This document shows, one piece after another, positions 1-5,140 of a stretch of 5,653 nt of DNA. Made by a program: the position numbers and the translations under genes. Where the stretch lies: the NCBI GenBank assembly GCA_004525685.1, contig SPBW01000137.1, positions 1-5,653 of the forward strand, in the 5' to 3' direction. The notes under the pieces were generated by a model. It was not told the origin of the DNA. It made no database searches and saw only the letters and a list, made by a program, of their open reading frames with translations. This DNA comes from Candidatus Atribacteria bacterium (lineage in GTDB: Bacteria; Bipolaricaulota; Bipolaricaulia; UBA7950; UBA9294). Numbering within the stretch: position 1 is the stretch's first letter; every line of letters starts with the position of its first letter.

Positions 1-42
1 GACCTAGCATCGGATCGGAAGGAGTGAGATCGGCGAGTAGTC

Positions 43-909
43 TCATGTCTCAGTATAGGCGGCAGCCGCATGGTAGGAGCTGCGCACCAATGGTCCAGCG
101 ACAACGGCCTTGAATCCCAATTCTTGCGCGCCAGTCTCAAGGATCTTGAACTCCTCAGGCGGCATGAATCGCTCGACGGGAACGGCTGTTGTAGACGGTT
201 GCAGATACTGCCCAAGGGTGAGCATGGTGACACCGGCAATGCGCAGATCGACCATCGCCTGGCGGATCTCATCAAGCGATTCGCCCAAACCAACCATCAA
301 TCCAGATTTGATTGCTCGACCGTCTGAACGATCTGCCAGATAGCGCAGCACGTCGAGCGACTGACCGTATCCGGCGCGTCGATCCCGCAACGCGGGACTC
401 AACCGGCGAACGGTCTCGAGGTTGTGTCCGAACACATTGGCCTGGGTCGCCATCATACGATCAAGCGATTCGCGACGCCCGACAAAATCAGGCATCAACA
501 CTTCGATGGTCGTGTTCTCGGCTGATTCGCTAATGGCTTCGACCACCCGAGCGAATGCATCTGCTCCACCATCGGCCAGATCGTCCCTGTCGACAGACGT
601 CAGTACGACGTAACTCAGTCCTAGTTCGCCTACAGCGGACGCCAACCGTTGAGGCTCCTGGCGATCGACTGTGCCTCCGGGATTGCCCGTTGGCACATCG
701 CAGAATCGACAGCCCCGCGTACAGGTATTGCCAAGCACCATGAAGGTGGCCGTGCGAGCGCTCCAGCACTCGACGGCATTCGGACACTGAGCCCCCTGAC
801 ACACCGTCTCCAAGTGATGCCGTGCGAGCAAGTCGCGCATTTCTGCCATACCAGCCGATTGGGTAGGCGTGGGCACCCGCACCTTGATCCAAGAGGGATG
901 CGTGGGCAT
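43..909 (-). CDS. lipA: LipA, lipoyl synthase (radical SAM)
   Basis: A complete 288-residue radical SAM enzyme that inserts two sulfur atoms at C6 and C8 of protein-bound octanoyl groups, making the lipoyl cofactor. Both iron-sulfur clusters can be assigned. C37, C42 and C48 (CX4CX5C) bind the auxiliary cluster that is consumed as sulfur donor. C63, C67 and C70 (CX3CX2C, in CTRGCRFC) bind the SAM-cleaving cluster. The C-terminal RSSYHA (276-281) carries the serine ligand of the auxiliary cluster. TSVDRDDLADGGA (104-116), FGHNLETV and LGQYLQPS are further family blocks. It starts three bases after the lipB stop and ends with TGA at 43-45. It acts on the product of LipB, most directly on the lipoyl-domain protein encoded first in the operon. 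Confidence 0.97.
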   Translation of the reverse strand: MPTHPSWIKVRVPTPTQSAGMAEMRDLLARHHLETVCQGAQCPNAVECWSARTATFMVLGNTCTRGCRFCDVPTGNPGGTVDRQEPQRLASAVGELGLSYVVLTSVDRDDLADGGADAFARVVEAISESAENTTIEVLMPDFVGRRESLDRMMATQANVFGHNLETVRRLSPALRDRRAGYGQSLDVLRYLADRSDGRAIKSGLMVGLGESLDEIRQAMVDLRIAGVTMLTLGQYLQPSTTAVPVERFMPPEEFKILETGAQELGFKAVVAGPLVRSSYHAAAAYTET

Positions 910-912
910 GAC

Positions 913-1587
913 CTAGATGACCTCCTTGCGGTCCATCGTGACGATATCCTTCTCCAGCAAGGCGCCCAGCTGGCGAACAACGATTGCCCCAACCTCAGCG
1001 ACACTCATGTGGAGGTCGCGGATATCGTTCAAAGAGACGGTTTCAATCGATAATCCACAGGGGCGAATCATTCGAAAATGCGCTTGATTGACATCCACGT
1101 TCAACGCCAATCCATGATACGTCACCCAGTTTTTCACATAAACACCGATGGATGCAATCTTGCGAGCGCCCACCCAGACACCGGGGAATCCGTCGTTGCG
1201 GGCACTGCCGATGCCCAATTCGCTCAGCGTTTGAATGATGGCTTCTTCCAACGACCAGATGAACCGGTGAATGTCCTTGCCAAATCCACGCAAGTCGAAA
1301 ATGGGATAGACAACCAGCTGCCCTGGACCGTGGTAGGTAATGTCACCGCCGCGCTCAATCTCATGGATCTGGATGCCCTGTTGTTTTAGCGTGTCCTCGG
1401 CAACCAAGATGTGATCGTGCATCCCCGATCGTCCAAGCGTGAATACAGGATTGTGTTCGACGGAAAGCAGCAGGTCACCCAATTCGCCAGCGCATCGCTT
1501 GGCATGCAGCGTTCGCTGAAGCGCGAGCACGTCGCCATAGTCGCCGTGGCCAAGAGCCACATGTCCGATCGTGCTATTGGGGTTCAA
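913..1587 (-). CDS. lipB: LipB, octanoyl-[ACP]:protein N-octanoyltransferase
   Basis: A 224-residue enzyme of normal length for the family (E. coli 213). It moves octanoate from acyl carrier protein to the lysine of lipoyl domains in the cytosol, the first step of endogenous lipoate assembly. Visible are the signature RGGDITYHGPGQ (79-90), ARKIASIGV with catalytic Lys143, and PCGL with catalytic Cys177, the thioester nucleophile. The start is TTG 1587, overlapping the lipoyl gene by 14 bases; the preceding GGGCGAG is only a weak ribosome binding site, so coupling to the lipoyl gene is likely. GTG 1560 is an alternative that would remove nine residues, but it has no ribosome binding site. The end runs into the ribosome binding site of lipA. 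Confidence 0.96.
   Translation of the reverse strand: MNPNSTIGHVALGHGDYGDVLALQRTLHAKRCAGELGDLLLSVEHNPVFTLGRSGMHDHILVAEDTLKQQGIQIHEIERGGDITYHGPGQLVVYPIFDLRGFGKDIHRFIWSLEEAIIQTLSELGIGSARNDGFPGVWVGARKIASIGVYVKNWVTYHGLALNVDVNQAHFRMIRPCGLSIETVSLNDIRDLHMSVAEVGAIVVRQLGALLEKDIVTMDRKEVI
920..927 (-). promoter_or_regulatory. Perfect ribosome binding site of lipA, inside the lipB 3' end
   Basis: On the minus strand AAGGAGGT, a full match to the anti-Shine-Dalgarno sequence, lies ten bases before ATG 909. It forms the Lys-Glu codons and part of the Val codon near the LipB C-terminus. It fixes the lipA start and suggests that LipA is translated efficiently and independently of coupling. Confidence 0.85.
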
Positions 1588-1819
1588 TCTCGCCCAGCAC
1601 TTGCCCAGTCGTCACTGCCGTTGTCTCGGGCATATGGATGGCGGCCAACCGGCCGCTTGCAGGAGCCGGAATGACGAAGGTCGTCTTCTCGGTCTCCACT
1701 TCGAGCAGGTCATCGCCCTCTGTAAGGTGCGCATCGATAGGATGCAGCCACTGCACCACCACCGCCTTGGAGACGTCCCCCAAATCAGGCATTCGAATGT
1801 GAATCGTGTCAGCGTTCAT
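1574..1819 (-). CDS. Free-standing E2-type lipoyl-domain carrier protein
   Basis: An 81-residue protein that consists of one biotinyl/lipoyl domain and nothing else. It starts IRMPDLGD (8-15) and has the hairpin turn EVETEKTTFVIPAP (40-53), in which K45 is the expected lipoyl acceptor. It ends with GRLAAI (57-61 region) and TGQVLGEIEP, the usual final strand. The ETEK context matches the lipoyl domains of 2-oxoacid dehydrogenase E2 proteins rather than GcvH, which is about 125 residues with a different lysine context. There is no linker, E1/E3-binding domain or acyltransferase domain, and none can be hidden downstream because lipB begins within its last codons. I chose ATG 1819, preceded by GGAGGGG (1822-1828). 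The spacing is short, about four bases from the GGAGG core. It is probably the substrate of the LipB and LipA encoded next. Its partner enzyme is unknown from this window. Confidence 0.9.
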   Translation of the reverse strand: MNADTIHIRMPDLGDVSKAVVVQWLHPIDAHLTEGDDLLEVETEKTTFVIPAPASGRLAAIHMPETTAVTTGQVLGEIEPQ

Positions 1820-1830
1820 GTCCCCTCCAT

Positions 1831-1849
1831 GGTATGAGAATCTCGTACC
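1831..1849. promoter_or_regulatory. Operator-like 19-bp palindrome before the lipoyl gene
   Basis: GGTATGAGAATCTCGTACC consists of two 9-bp arms around a central base, with one imperfect pair. It ends two bases before the ribosome binding site of the lipoyl-domain gene. In the mRNA sense the imperfect pair is C against A and the loop would be too tight, so a DNA site for a dimeric repressor fits better than an RNA hairpin. I cannot assign a regulator family. Confidence 0.5.
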
Positions 1850-1868
1850 GTCGTCCGAGTAGTCGGTC

Positions 1869-1885
1869 GAAGGCTTCTCGCCTTC
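1869..1885. repeat. Perfect 6-bp hairpin in the lip operon leader
   Basis: GAAGGC (1869-1874) and GCCTTC (1880-1885) are exact inverted repeats around a five-base loop. No T run follows on either strand, so a terminator is unlikely. One arm and the loop belong to the 11-base direct repeat shared with 1953-1963. Confidence 0.4.
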
Positions 1886-1894
1886 TGGACAGGA

Positions 1895-1924
1895 AGCATA
1901 CCAACCGGGAAGCGGTAGGAGCAA
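1895..1924 (-). promoter_or_regulatory. Candidate promoter of the lipoylation operon
   Basis: On the minus strand TTGCTC (1924-1919) and TATGCT (1900-1895) are 18 bases apart, and the second is preceded by TGG, an extended -10 element. The -35 match is poor. Initiation near 1888 would give a leader of about 70 bases carrying the hairpin 1869-1885 and the palindrome 1831-1849. Confidence 0.3.
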
Positions 1925-2009
1925 GGAATCACGCTGATCGAATCGATTACGCAGGCTTCTCGCAGCTGCGGCGGGCAGAAAAAATCGTGAACAAGCTTAA
2001 ATCATGAAA

Positions 2010-3485
2010 CTAATCGAGACCTCGGAAGATGGCCCGAAACATCACTAGCACTGGAAGCACCTCAAGTCTTCCCATCCACATGTTGAGAATAAGAACCAAC
2101 TTGGCAACCCAAGACATCTCGGCATGAGTGATTCCCACAGAGAGTCCGACAGTGCTTTGAGCGGACACAACCTCAAATAGCGAGTCGGCAAGCGTGTATT
2201 CAGGGGGCACAGAGTTCATCAAGATCAGGGTTCCGCCCAACGTGCATACCAGCCAGGCGAAGAAGATGACAGCCGCTCCCTGGACACGAGAATCCGCTTC
2301 CTCTCCAGCAAGCCTCTCGTTTCCCACCCGAAACCTGAGTATCTTCTTCGGCGAGCTAATGGTCTTGCTGAGCCACCAGCCCATACCGCGAACGAGCACA
2401 ACGGCCCGCATGATCTTGATGCCGCCAGCCGTGGAGCCAGTAGCCCCGCCGACGAACATCGCCAAGATAAGGATCAGCTTGGATGCCTCAGACCACGAGC
2501 GTAGTGACTCGGTCTGGAAGCCTGTGGTACTCACAGCAGACACTGCTTGGAACGCGGATGATGCCAGAGACTGAGACGAGCTGCCAGAGATGCTCTGCAC
2601 AAGGAGTACAAGGGTTATCGCGGCCCCGAACAATACAAGCCATCGAGCTTGATAGAAGTTGGCACGGAAGTTGAGCTTCTTCCCTTGCAGCAAATGGTAG
2701 TGTGTCGCGAAGCTCATCGCGCCAAGGAGCATGAGTAGCAGGATAACCAGCCGAATACCCCAGCTGGTGTAGTGTCCCATGCTCGCTGACATGGTTGAGA
2801 ACCCTCCAGTGGACAGCGCCGTCATGGAGTGGTTGATCGCATCCCACATTCCCATGCCAATGCCCCAGAGAAGGACAATGCCCACAAACGTATACAGGAC
2901 GTAGATCCACCACATGGTGCGGATGGTCGCCGAGATTGTTGGGTGAATCTTGGCGTCGCGCTCGGCAAAGAACAGACCTTTTCCCGGCTTGATAGGCATG
3001 GGTGTGAGTCCTAGAACGAGAACAATCACCCCAATTCCGCCGATCCATTGCAGAAACGATCGCCACCATTGAAGCGTATGTGAGAGCATCTCCGGATGCT
3101 CTACAACAGATAGACCCGTCGTCGTAAACCCAGACATTGCCTCGAATACCGCATTCCCATAGTCGCGGAACACATCTGCTGCGCCCGGATCCGAAGAGAA
3201 GGCAGTCATGAAGAATGGAACAGCCCCCAACAAGGCAACGAGAAGCCAACCAATCGCCGCAATGACCAATCCATGCTTGAGCTGCGCCTCGGCGCCACCA
3301 CGGAATGGGAGGTACAGCACTGCTGCGAGGGCGAACGAAAGACCGGCGGCAACAGCAAACGGGAATAGCATCCCTCGCTCTCCCCATGCAATGGCGACAA
3401 GCAACGTCACCAGTGACATCAGGCCCACGAGGGCGCTGATCAAACCCAGGTCTCTTGCAATGATGCGGATGTCAGCAGCGCGCAT
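2010..3485 (-). CDS. trkH: TrkH-type potassium uptake channel, membrane subunit
   Basis: A 491-residue integral membrane protein, the usual TrkH length. It has four M1-P-M2 repeats whose selectivity-filter motifs are all visible: TTTG (121-124), STGG (225-228), STTG (319-322) and STVG (444-447), each with the key glycine. GGATGSTAGGIK (346-357) is the conserved TrkH element at the flexible intramembrane loop that gates the pore. The C-terminal NMWMGRLEVLPVL segment, with R473, is the family signature of the last helix. It carries K+ (some relatives also Na+) across the inner membrane, gated by the TrkA ring. I chose ATG 3485, four bases after the trkA TAG, rather than GTG 3608, which would add 41 non-family residues and overlap trkA. 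No clear ribosome binding site precedes ATG 3485, so translational coupling to trkA is likely. Confidence 0.95.
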   Translation of the reverse strand: MRAADIRIIARDLGLISALVGLMSLVTLLVAIAWGERGMLFPFAVAAGLSFALAAVLYLPFRGGAEAQLKHGLVIAAIGWLLVALLGAVPFFMTAFSSDPGAADVFRDYGNAVFEAMSGFTTTGLSVVEHPEMLSHTLQWWRSFLQWIGGIGVIVLVLGLTPMPIKPGKGLFFAERDAKIHPTISATIRTMWWIYVLYTFVGIVLLWGIGMGMWDAINHSMTALSTGGFSTMSASMGHYTSWGIRLVILLLMLLGAMSFATHYHLLQGKKLNFRANFYQARWLVLFGAAITLVLLVQSISGSSSQSLASSAFQAVSAVSTTGFQTESLRSWSEASKLILILAMFVGGATGSTAGGIKIMRAVVLVRGMGWWLSKTISSPKKILRFRVGNERLAGEEADSRVQGAAVIFFAWLVCTLGGTLILMNSVPPEYTLADSLFEVVSAQSTVGLSVGITHAEMSWVAKLVLILNMWMGRLEVLPVLVMFRAIFRGLD

Positions 3486-3489
3486 GAGC

Positions 3490-4155
3490 CTACTGGAGAA
3501 TCGCAGAAAGTACGCCGTTTGTCGCCCGTTGCCGTGCAAAGAACACCGTGACGAGATCTCCTGAGACCAGCGTGTCGATTGAGGTTGGAGCGTAATGCTG
3601 TTGGCCACGCGTCACGTCGATGATCCAATGGTCTTCTTCGACGGGGCCGATGTTTGAAGGGGAGGTCCCGCACAGTGAAGATGCTTCATTCACGATGATC
3701 TGCACGACACGCGAACCGTCATTCAGTACGACGTCGTAGACAACTGATGTCGAGAGGAACAGACCGCACAGGCGTTCGGACACAATTCGTGCGGGCACGA
3801 TGACGATTTCGGCCCCCAATCGCTGGAAGATCTCTCGATGCTCCTCGTCCGAGGCCAGCGAGCCGACGCGAGGCACTCCAAGCTCCAGAGAATAGGTTAT
3901 GGTTCGCATGTTCTGGTCATCATTGTCTGAGGTTGCCAGCACGAGGTCGGCCCGAGAGATACCGGCATCTCGTAGTTCGTCCAATGAGAATTCCCGTAGA
4001 CGAATCACTTGGATGCCTTTCAATCGCGCGAGCTGCTCAGCCTTCTTCACATCAGCTTCGAGAGCCGAGATCCTGTGACCCCGAGCTGCCGCCTCCCGAA
4101 TAAGAGCTTCTCCCACAGACCCGGTTCCAACAACGAAGATTCGTTTTGACGCCAT
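3490..4155 (-). CDS. trkA: TrkA-type single-RCK potassium channel gating subunit
   Basis: A 221-residue cytosolic protein with one RCK_N (about 4-120) and one RCK_C/TrkA_C domain (about 135-210). E. coli TrkA (458 residues) is a tandem duplication of this unit; the size here matches KtrA/KtrC-type subunits. The Rossmann fold is shown by IFVVGTGSVG (6-15, GxGxxG) and by E33 at the end of strand 2. DAGISRADLVLATSDNDDQN (63-82) is the usual AGI-AD-T-D-N segment. Two conserved spots differ by eye alignment. The GDAT motif after strand 3 reads LREF (53-56), and the Arg of the family's iARv strand reads Leu (L100). Nucleotide binding (NAD(H), ATP or ADP in this family) may therefore be altered. RCK_C is the region that binds c-di-AMP in some relatives. 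Only four bases separate it from trkH, so the two are one transcription unit and presumably one complex. Confidence 0.92.
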   Translation of the reverse strand: MASKRIFVVGTGSVGEALIREAAARGHRISALEADVKKAEQLARLKGIQVIRLREFSLDELRDAGISRADLVLATSDNDDQNMRTITYSLELGVPRVGSLASDEEHREIFQRLGAEIVIVPARIVSERLCGLFLSTSVVYDVVLNDGSRVVQIIVNEASSLCGTSPSNIGPVEEDHWIIDVTRGQQHYAPTSIDTLVSGDLVTVFFARQRATNGVLSAILQ

Positions 4156-4160
4156 GGTAG

Positions 4161-4169
4161 CCCTCCTTT
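4161..4169 (-). promoter_or_regulatory. Strong ribosome binding site of trkA
   Basis: On the minus strand AAAGGAGGG lies five bases before ATG 4155. This match to the anti-Shine-Dalgarno sequence decides the start in favour of ATG 4155 over the in-frame GTG at 4212, which would add 19 residues that do not resemble the family. Confidence 0.85.
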
Positions 4170-4177
4170 GTGCCGGT

Positions 4178-4199
4178 AGTTGAGTCGAAGCGATCAACT
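4178..4199 (-). repeat. Stem-loop just upstream of the trkA ribosome binding site
   Basis: AGTTGA and TCAACT (4194-4199 and 4178-4183) pair perfectly, and TCG with CGA extends the stem to nine pairs with one bulged base and a three-base loop. It ends nine bases before the ribosome binding site and has no following T run, so it is not a terminator. A role in translation control or mRNA stability is possible; this is inference. Confidence 0.4.
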
Positions 4200-4212
4200 C
4201 AGCCCCTCGCAC

Positions 4213-4232
4213 GAACCTGAGGTTCCTTCAGG
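4213..4232. repeat. Two overlapping, mutually exclusive inverted repeats in the trkA leader
   Basis: GAACC-TGA-GGTTC (4213-4225) is a perfect 5-bp inverted repeat around three bases. CCTGA (4216-4220) and TCAGG (4228-4232) form a second 5-bp repeat with a 7-base loop. They share bases, so a transcript could form only one of them at a time. They could also be a protein-binding site. Such short repeats can arise by chance. Confidence 0.35.
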
Positions 4233-4256
4233 GTAGGAGACGGCAAGTAAAATAGC

Positions 4257-4283
4257 TGTATAGAAGTACCTCTGGAGCATCAA
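4257..4283 (-). promoter_or_regulatory. Weak candidate promoter upstream of trkA
   Basis: On the minus strand TTGATG (4283-4278) is followed after 15 bases by TATACA (4262-4257). Each hexamer matches the sigma-70 consensus at about four positions, but the spacer is shorter than the usual 16-18. If used, it would leave a leader of roughly 95 bases before the trkA start, containing the inverted repeats at 4213-4232 and 4178-4199. This is a pattern match only. Confidence 0.22.
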
Positions 4284-4432
4284 GAAACTGTAAGGATCAC
4301 AACGTGACGCAGCGCCATGCGTATCGATGATGCCAGCGAGGGAAGAACTGAAGGTTAGTAGCTATTCTCAGACTGAAGGCGGATGTGCAGGAAGCCGACG
4401 AGCGGATGTCTGGGATGTACCGCGATCTTGGA

Positions 4433-5140
4433 CTACAGCACGTCCTCTGTTGAGAGTCTGTACCCGACGCCCTGCTCCGTGCGTAGGAGACGTGGACGTG
4501 CAGGGTCGGCCTCGATTTTTCGCCGGAGATTGCCCATGTGTACTCGGAGGTGGTGAACGCCTCCAGAACGATACGGTCCCCACACTTCCTCACGCAGATA
4601 CCGTTGTGTGAGTACCCTATCCGCATTCGCTATCAACGTTGTCAGTAGCCGGTACTCAATCGGCGTAAGATGGACCTGCGTTCCGCCAACCGATACATGA
4701 CGAGTGTCTAGATCTACACGCAAGAGGCCCGATTCGAAAACGCCTTCCCCGTCTGCGGAAACAGCCTGAGCGCAGTGGCGCAACGCAACTCGCAGCCGAG
4801 CGTGCAGCTCAGAGACACTGAATGGTTTGGTGAGATAGTCGTCCGCGCCACGATCGAGCGCCTCGACCTTATCAAGATCCCTGTTTCGCGCCGACAAGAT
4901 GATGATGGGCAACTTCGACCAAGAGCGCACGAAATCTATGATCTCCACGCCATCCATATCGGGCAGTCCGAGGTCCAGAATGATCAGATCTGGAGGACGA
5001 GACTTGATCATCACGAGCGCTTGTCGGCCTGTCTCAGCTTCCACGAAGCGATAGCCTTGCTGCTCCAACGAGACCCGAAGAAAACGGCGAATGCCCGGCT
5101 CATCCTCAATGATCAGTATCAACGGGCGATCAGATGACAT
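4433..5140 (-). CDS. kdpE: KdpE-family OmpR-type response regulator
   Basis: A 235-residue two-domain regulator; E. coli KdpE has 225. The receiver domain has the acidic pair E12-D13, phospho-acceptor D56 in ILDLGLPDMDG, S83 in the switch position and K105 in the TKPF motif. The segments RSWSKLPIIILSAR and ALDRGADDYLTKPF are very typical of KdpE. A winged-helix DNA-binding domain fills about residues 130-235, with LTPIEYRLL, the VWG motif and a TEQGVGYRL C-terminal wing. Phosphorylated KdpE activates potassium-uptake genes, in E. coli kdpFABC. I chose ATG 5140 because AAGGGA (5150-5155) lies nine bases upstream. ATG 5146 is only three bases from that site, and TTG 5170 is a weaker choice. The gene overlaps the kinase gene by 11 bases. 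No kdpFABC follows; trkA and trkH do. Confidence 0.92.
   Translation of the reverse strand: MSSDRPLILIIEDEPGIRRFLRVSLEQQGYRFVEAETGRQALVMIKSRPPDLIILDLGLPDMDGVEIIDFVRSWSKLPIIILSARNRDLDKVEALDRGADDYLTKPFSVSELHARLRVALRHCAQAVSADGEGVFESGLLRVDLDTRHVSVGGTQVHLTPIEYRLLTTLIANADRVLTQRYLREEVWGPYRSGGVHHLRVHMGNLRRKIEADPARPRLLRTEQGVGYRLSTEDVL

Larger units (their letters stand above)
1820..2009 (-). other. Spacer between trkH and the lipoylation operon
   Basis: These 190 bases hold no gene; an in-frame TTG at 1924 would extend the lipoyl protein by 35 non-family residues and is rejected. A run of six T on the minus strand (1979-1984) lies shortly after the trkH stop, but I find no stable GC stem directly before it, so it is at best a weak terminator. 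The palindrome CGCAGCTGCG lies at 1961-1970. An 11-base direct repeat AGGCTTCTCGC occurs at 1871-1881 and 1953-1963. The separation of functions and these elements suggest a promoter for the lip genes here. Confidence 0.5.
4156..4432 (-). other. 277-base gap between kdpE and trkA, probable leader region of the trk genes
   Basis: No credible gene lies here; short frames crossing it are shadows. Reading in the direction of transcription, it holds ACGCA...TGCGT and TCAC-GTT-GTGA inverted repeats near 4295-4320, a weak promoter-like pair, two overlapping small inverted repeats (4213-4232), a stem-loop (4178-4199) and the trkA ribosome binding site. No hairpin followed by a T run is seen, so I cannot place a terminator after kdpE, and read-through into trkA is possible. 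I compared it by eye with the conserved blocks of the ydaO c-di-AMP riboswitch, which often precedes K+ transporter genes, and did not find them. Confidence 0.5.

Noticed and set aside
1..42. Start of a further minus-strand gene at ATG 10-8
   Set aside because: No ribosome binding site and only three codons are inside the window, so nothing can be supported.
649..1053. Plus-strand frame of 134 codons across lipA and lipB
   Set aside because: It lies antisense to two clearly recognised enzymes and resembles no protein family; it is a shadow frame, as are the other plus-strand frames, including 2194-2574, 3208-3564 and 4775-5137.
1816..1830. Four-codon upstream frame ATG GAG GGG ACA TGA overlapping the lipoyl gene start
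   Set aside because: It has no ribosome binding site and its bases are the Shine-Dalgarno sequence of the real gene; probably coincidence.
1820..1924. N-terminal extension of the lipoyl protein from TTG 1924
   Set aside because: The extra residues are not part of a lipoyl domain, and ATG 1819 has its own ribosome binding site.
1979..1984. Rho-independent terminator after trkH at the six-T run
   Set aside because: No GC-rich hairpin precedes the run; the flanking TTTCATGAT and GTTCACGAT are imperfect direct repeats, not inverted ones.
3486..3608. N-terminal extension of TrkH from GTG 3608
   Set aside because: The 41 added residues overlap trkA in another frame and do not look like TrkH; family similarity begins at ATG 3485.
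4156..4432. c-di-AMP (ydaO/yuaA) riboswitch before trkA
   Set aside because: Expected by context, but the conserved blocks I know for this class (CCGAA near the start, GGNACGGAGGAACC, GGGGTNAAT) are not present on the minus strand of this gap.
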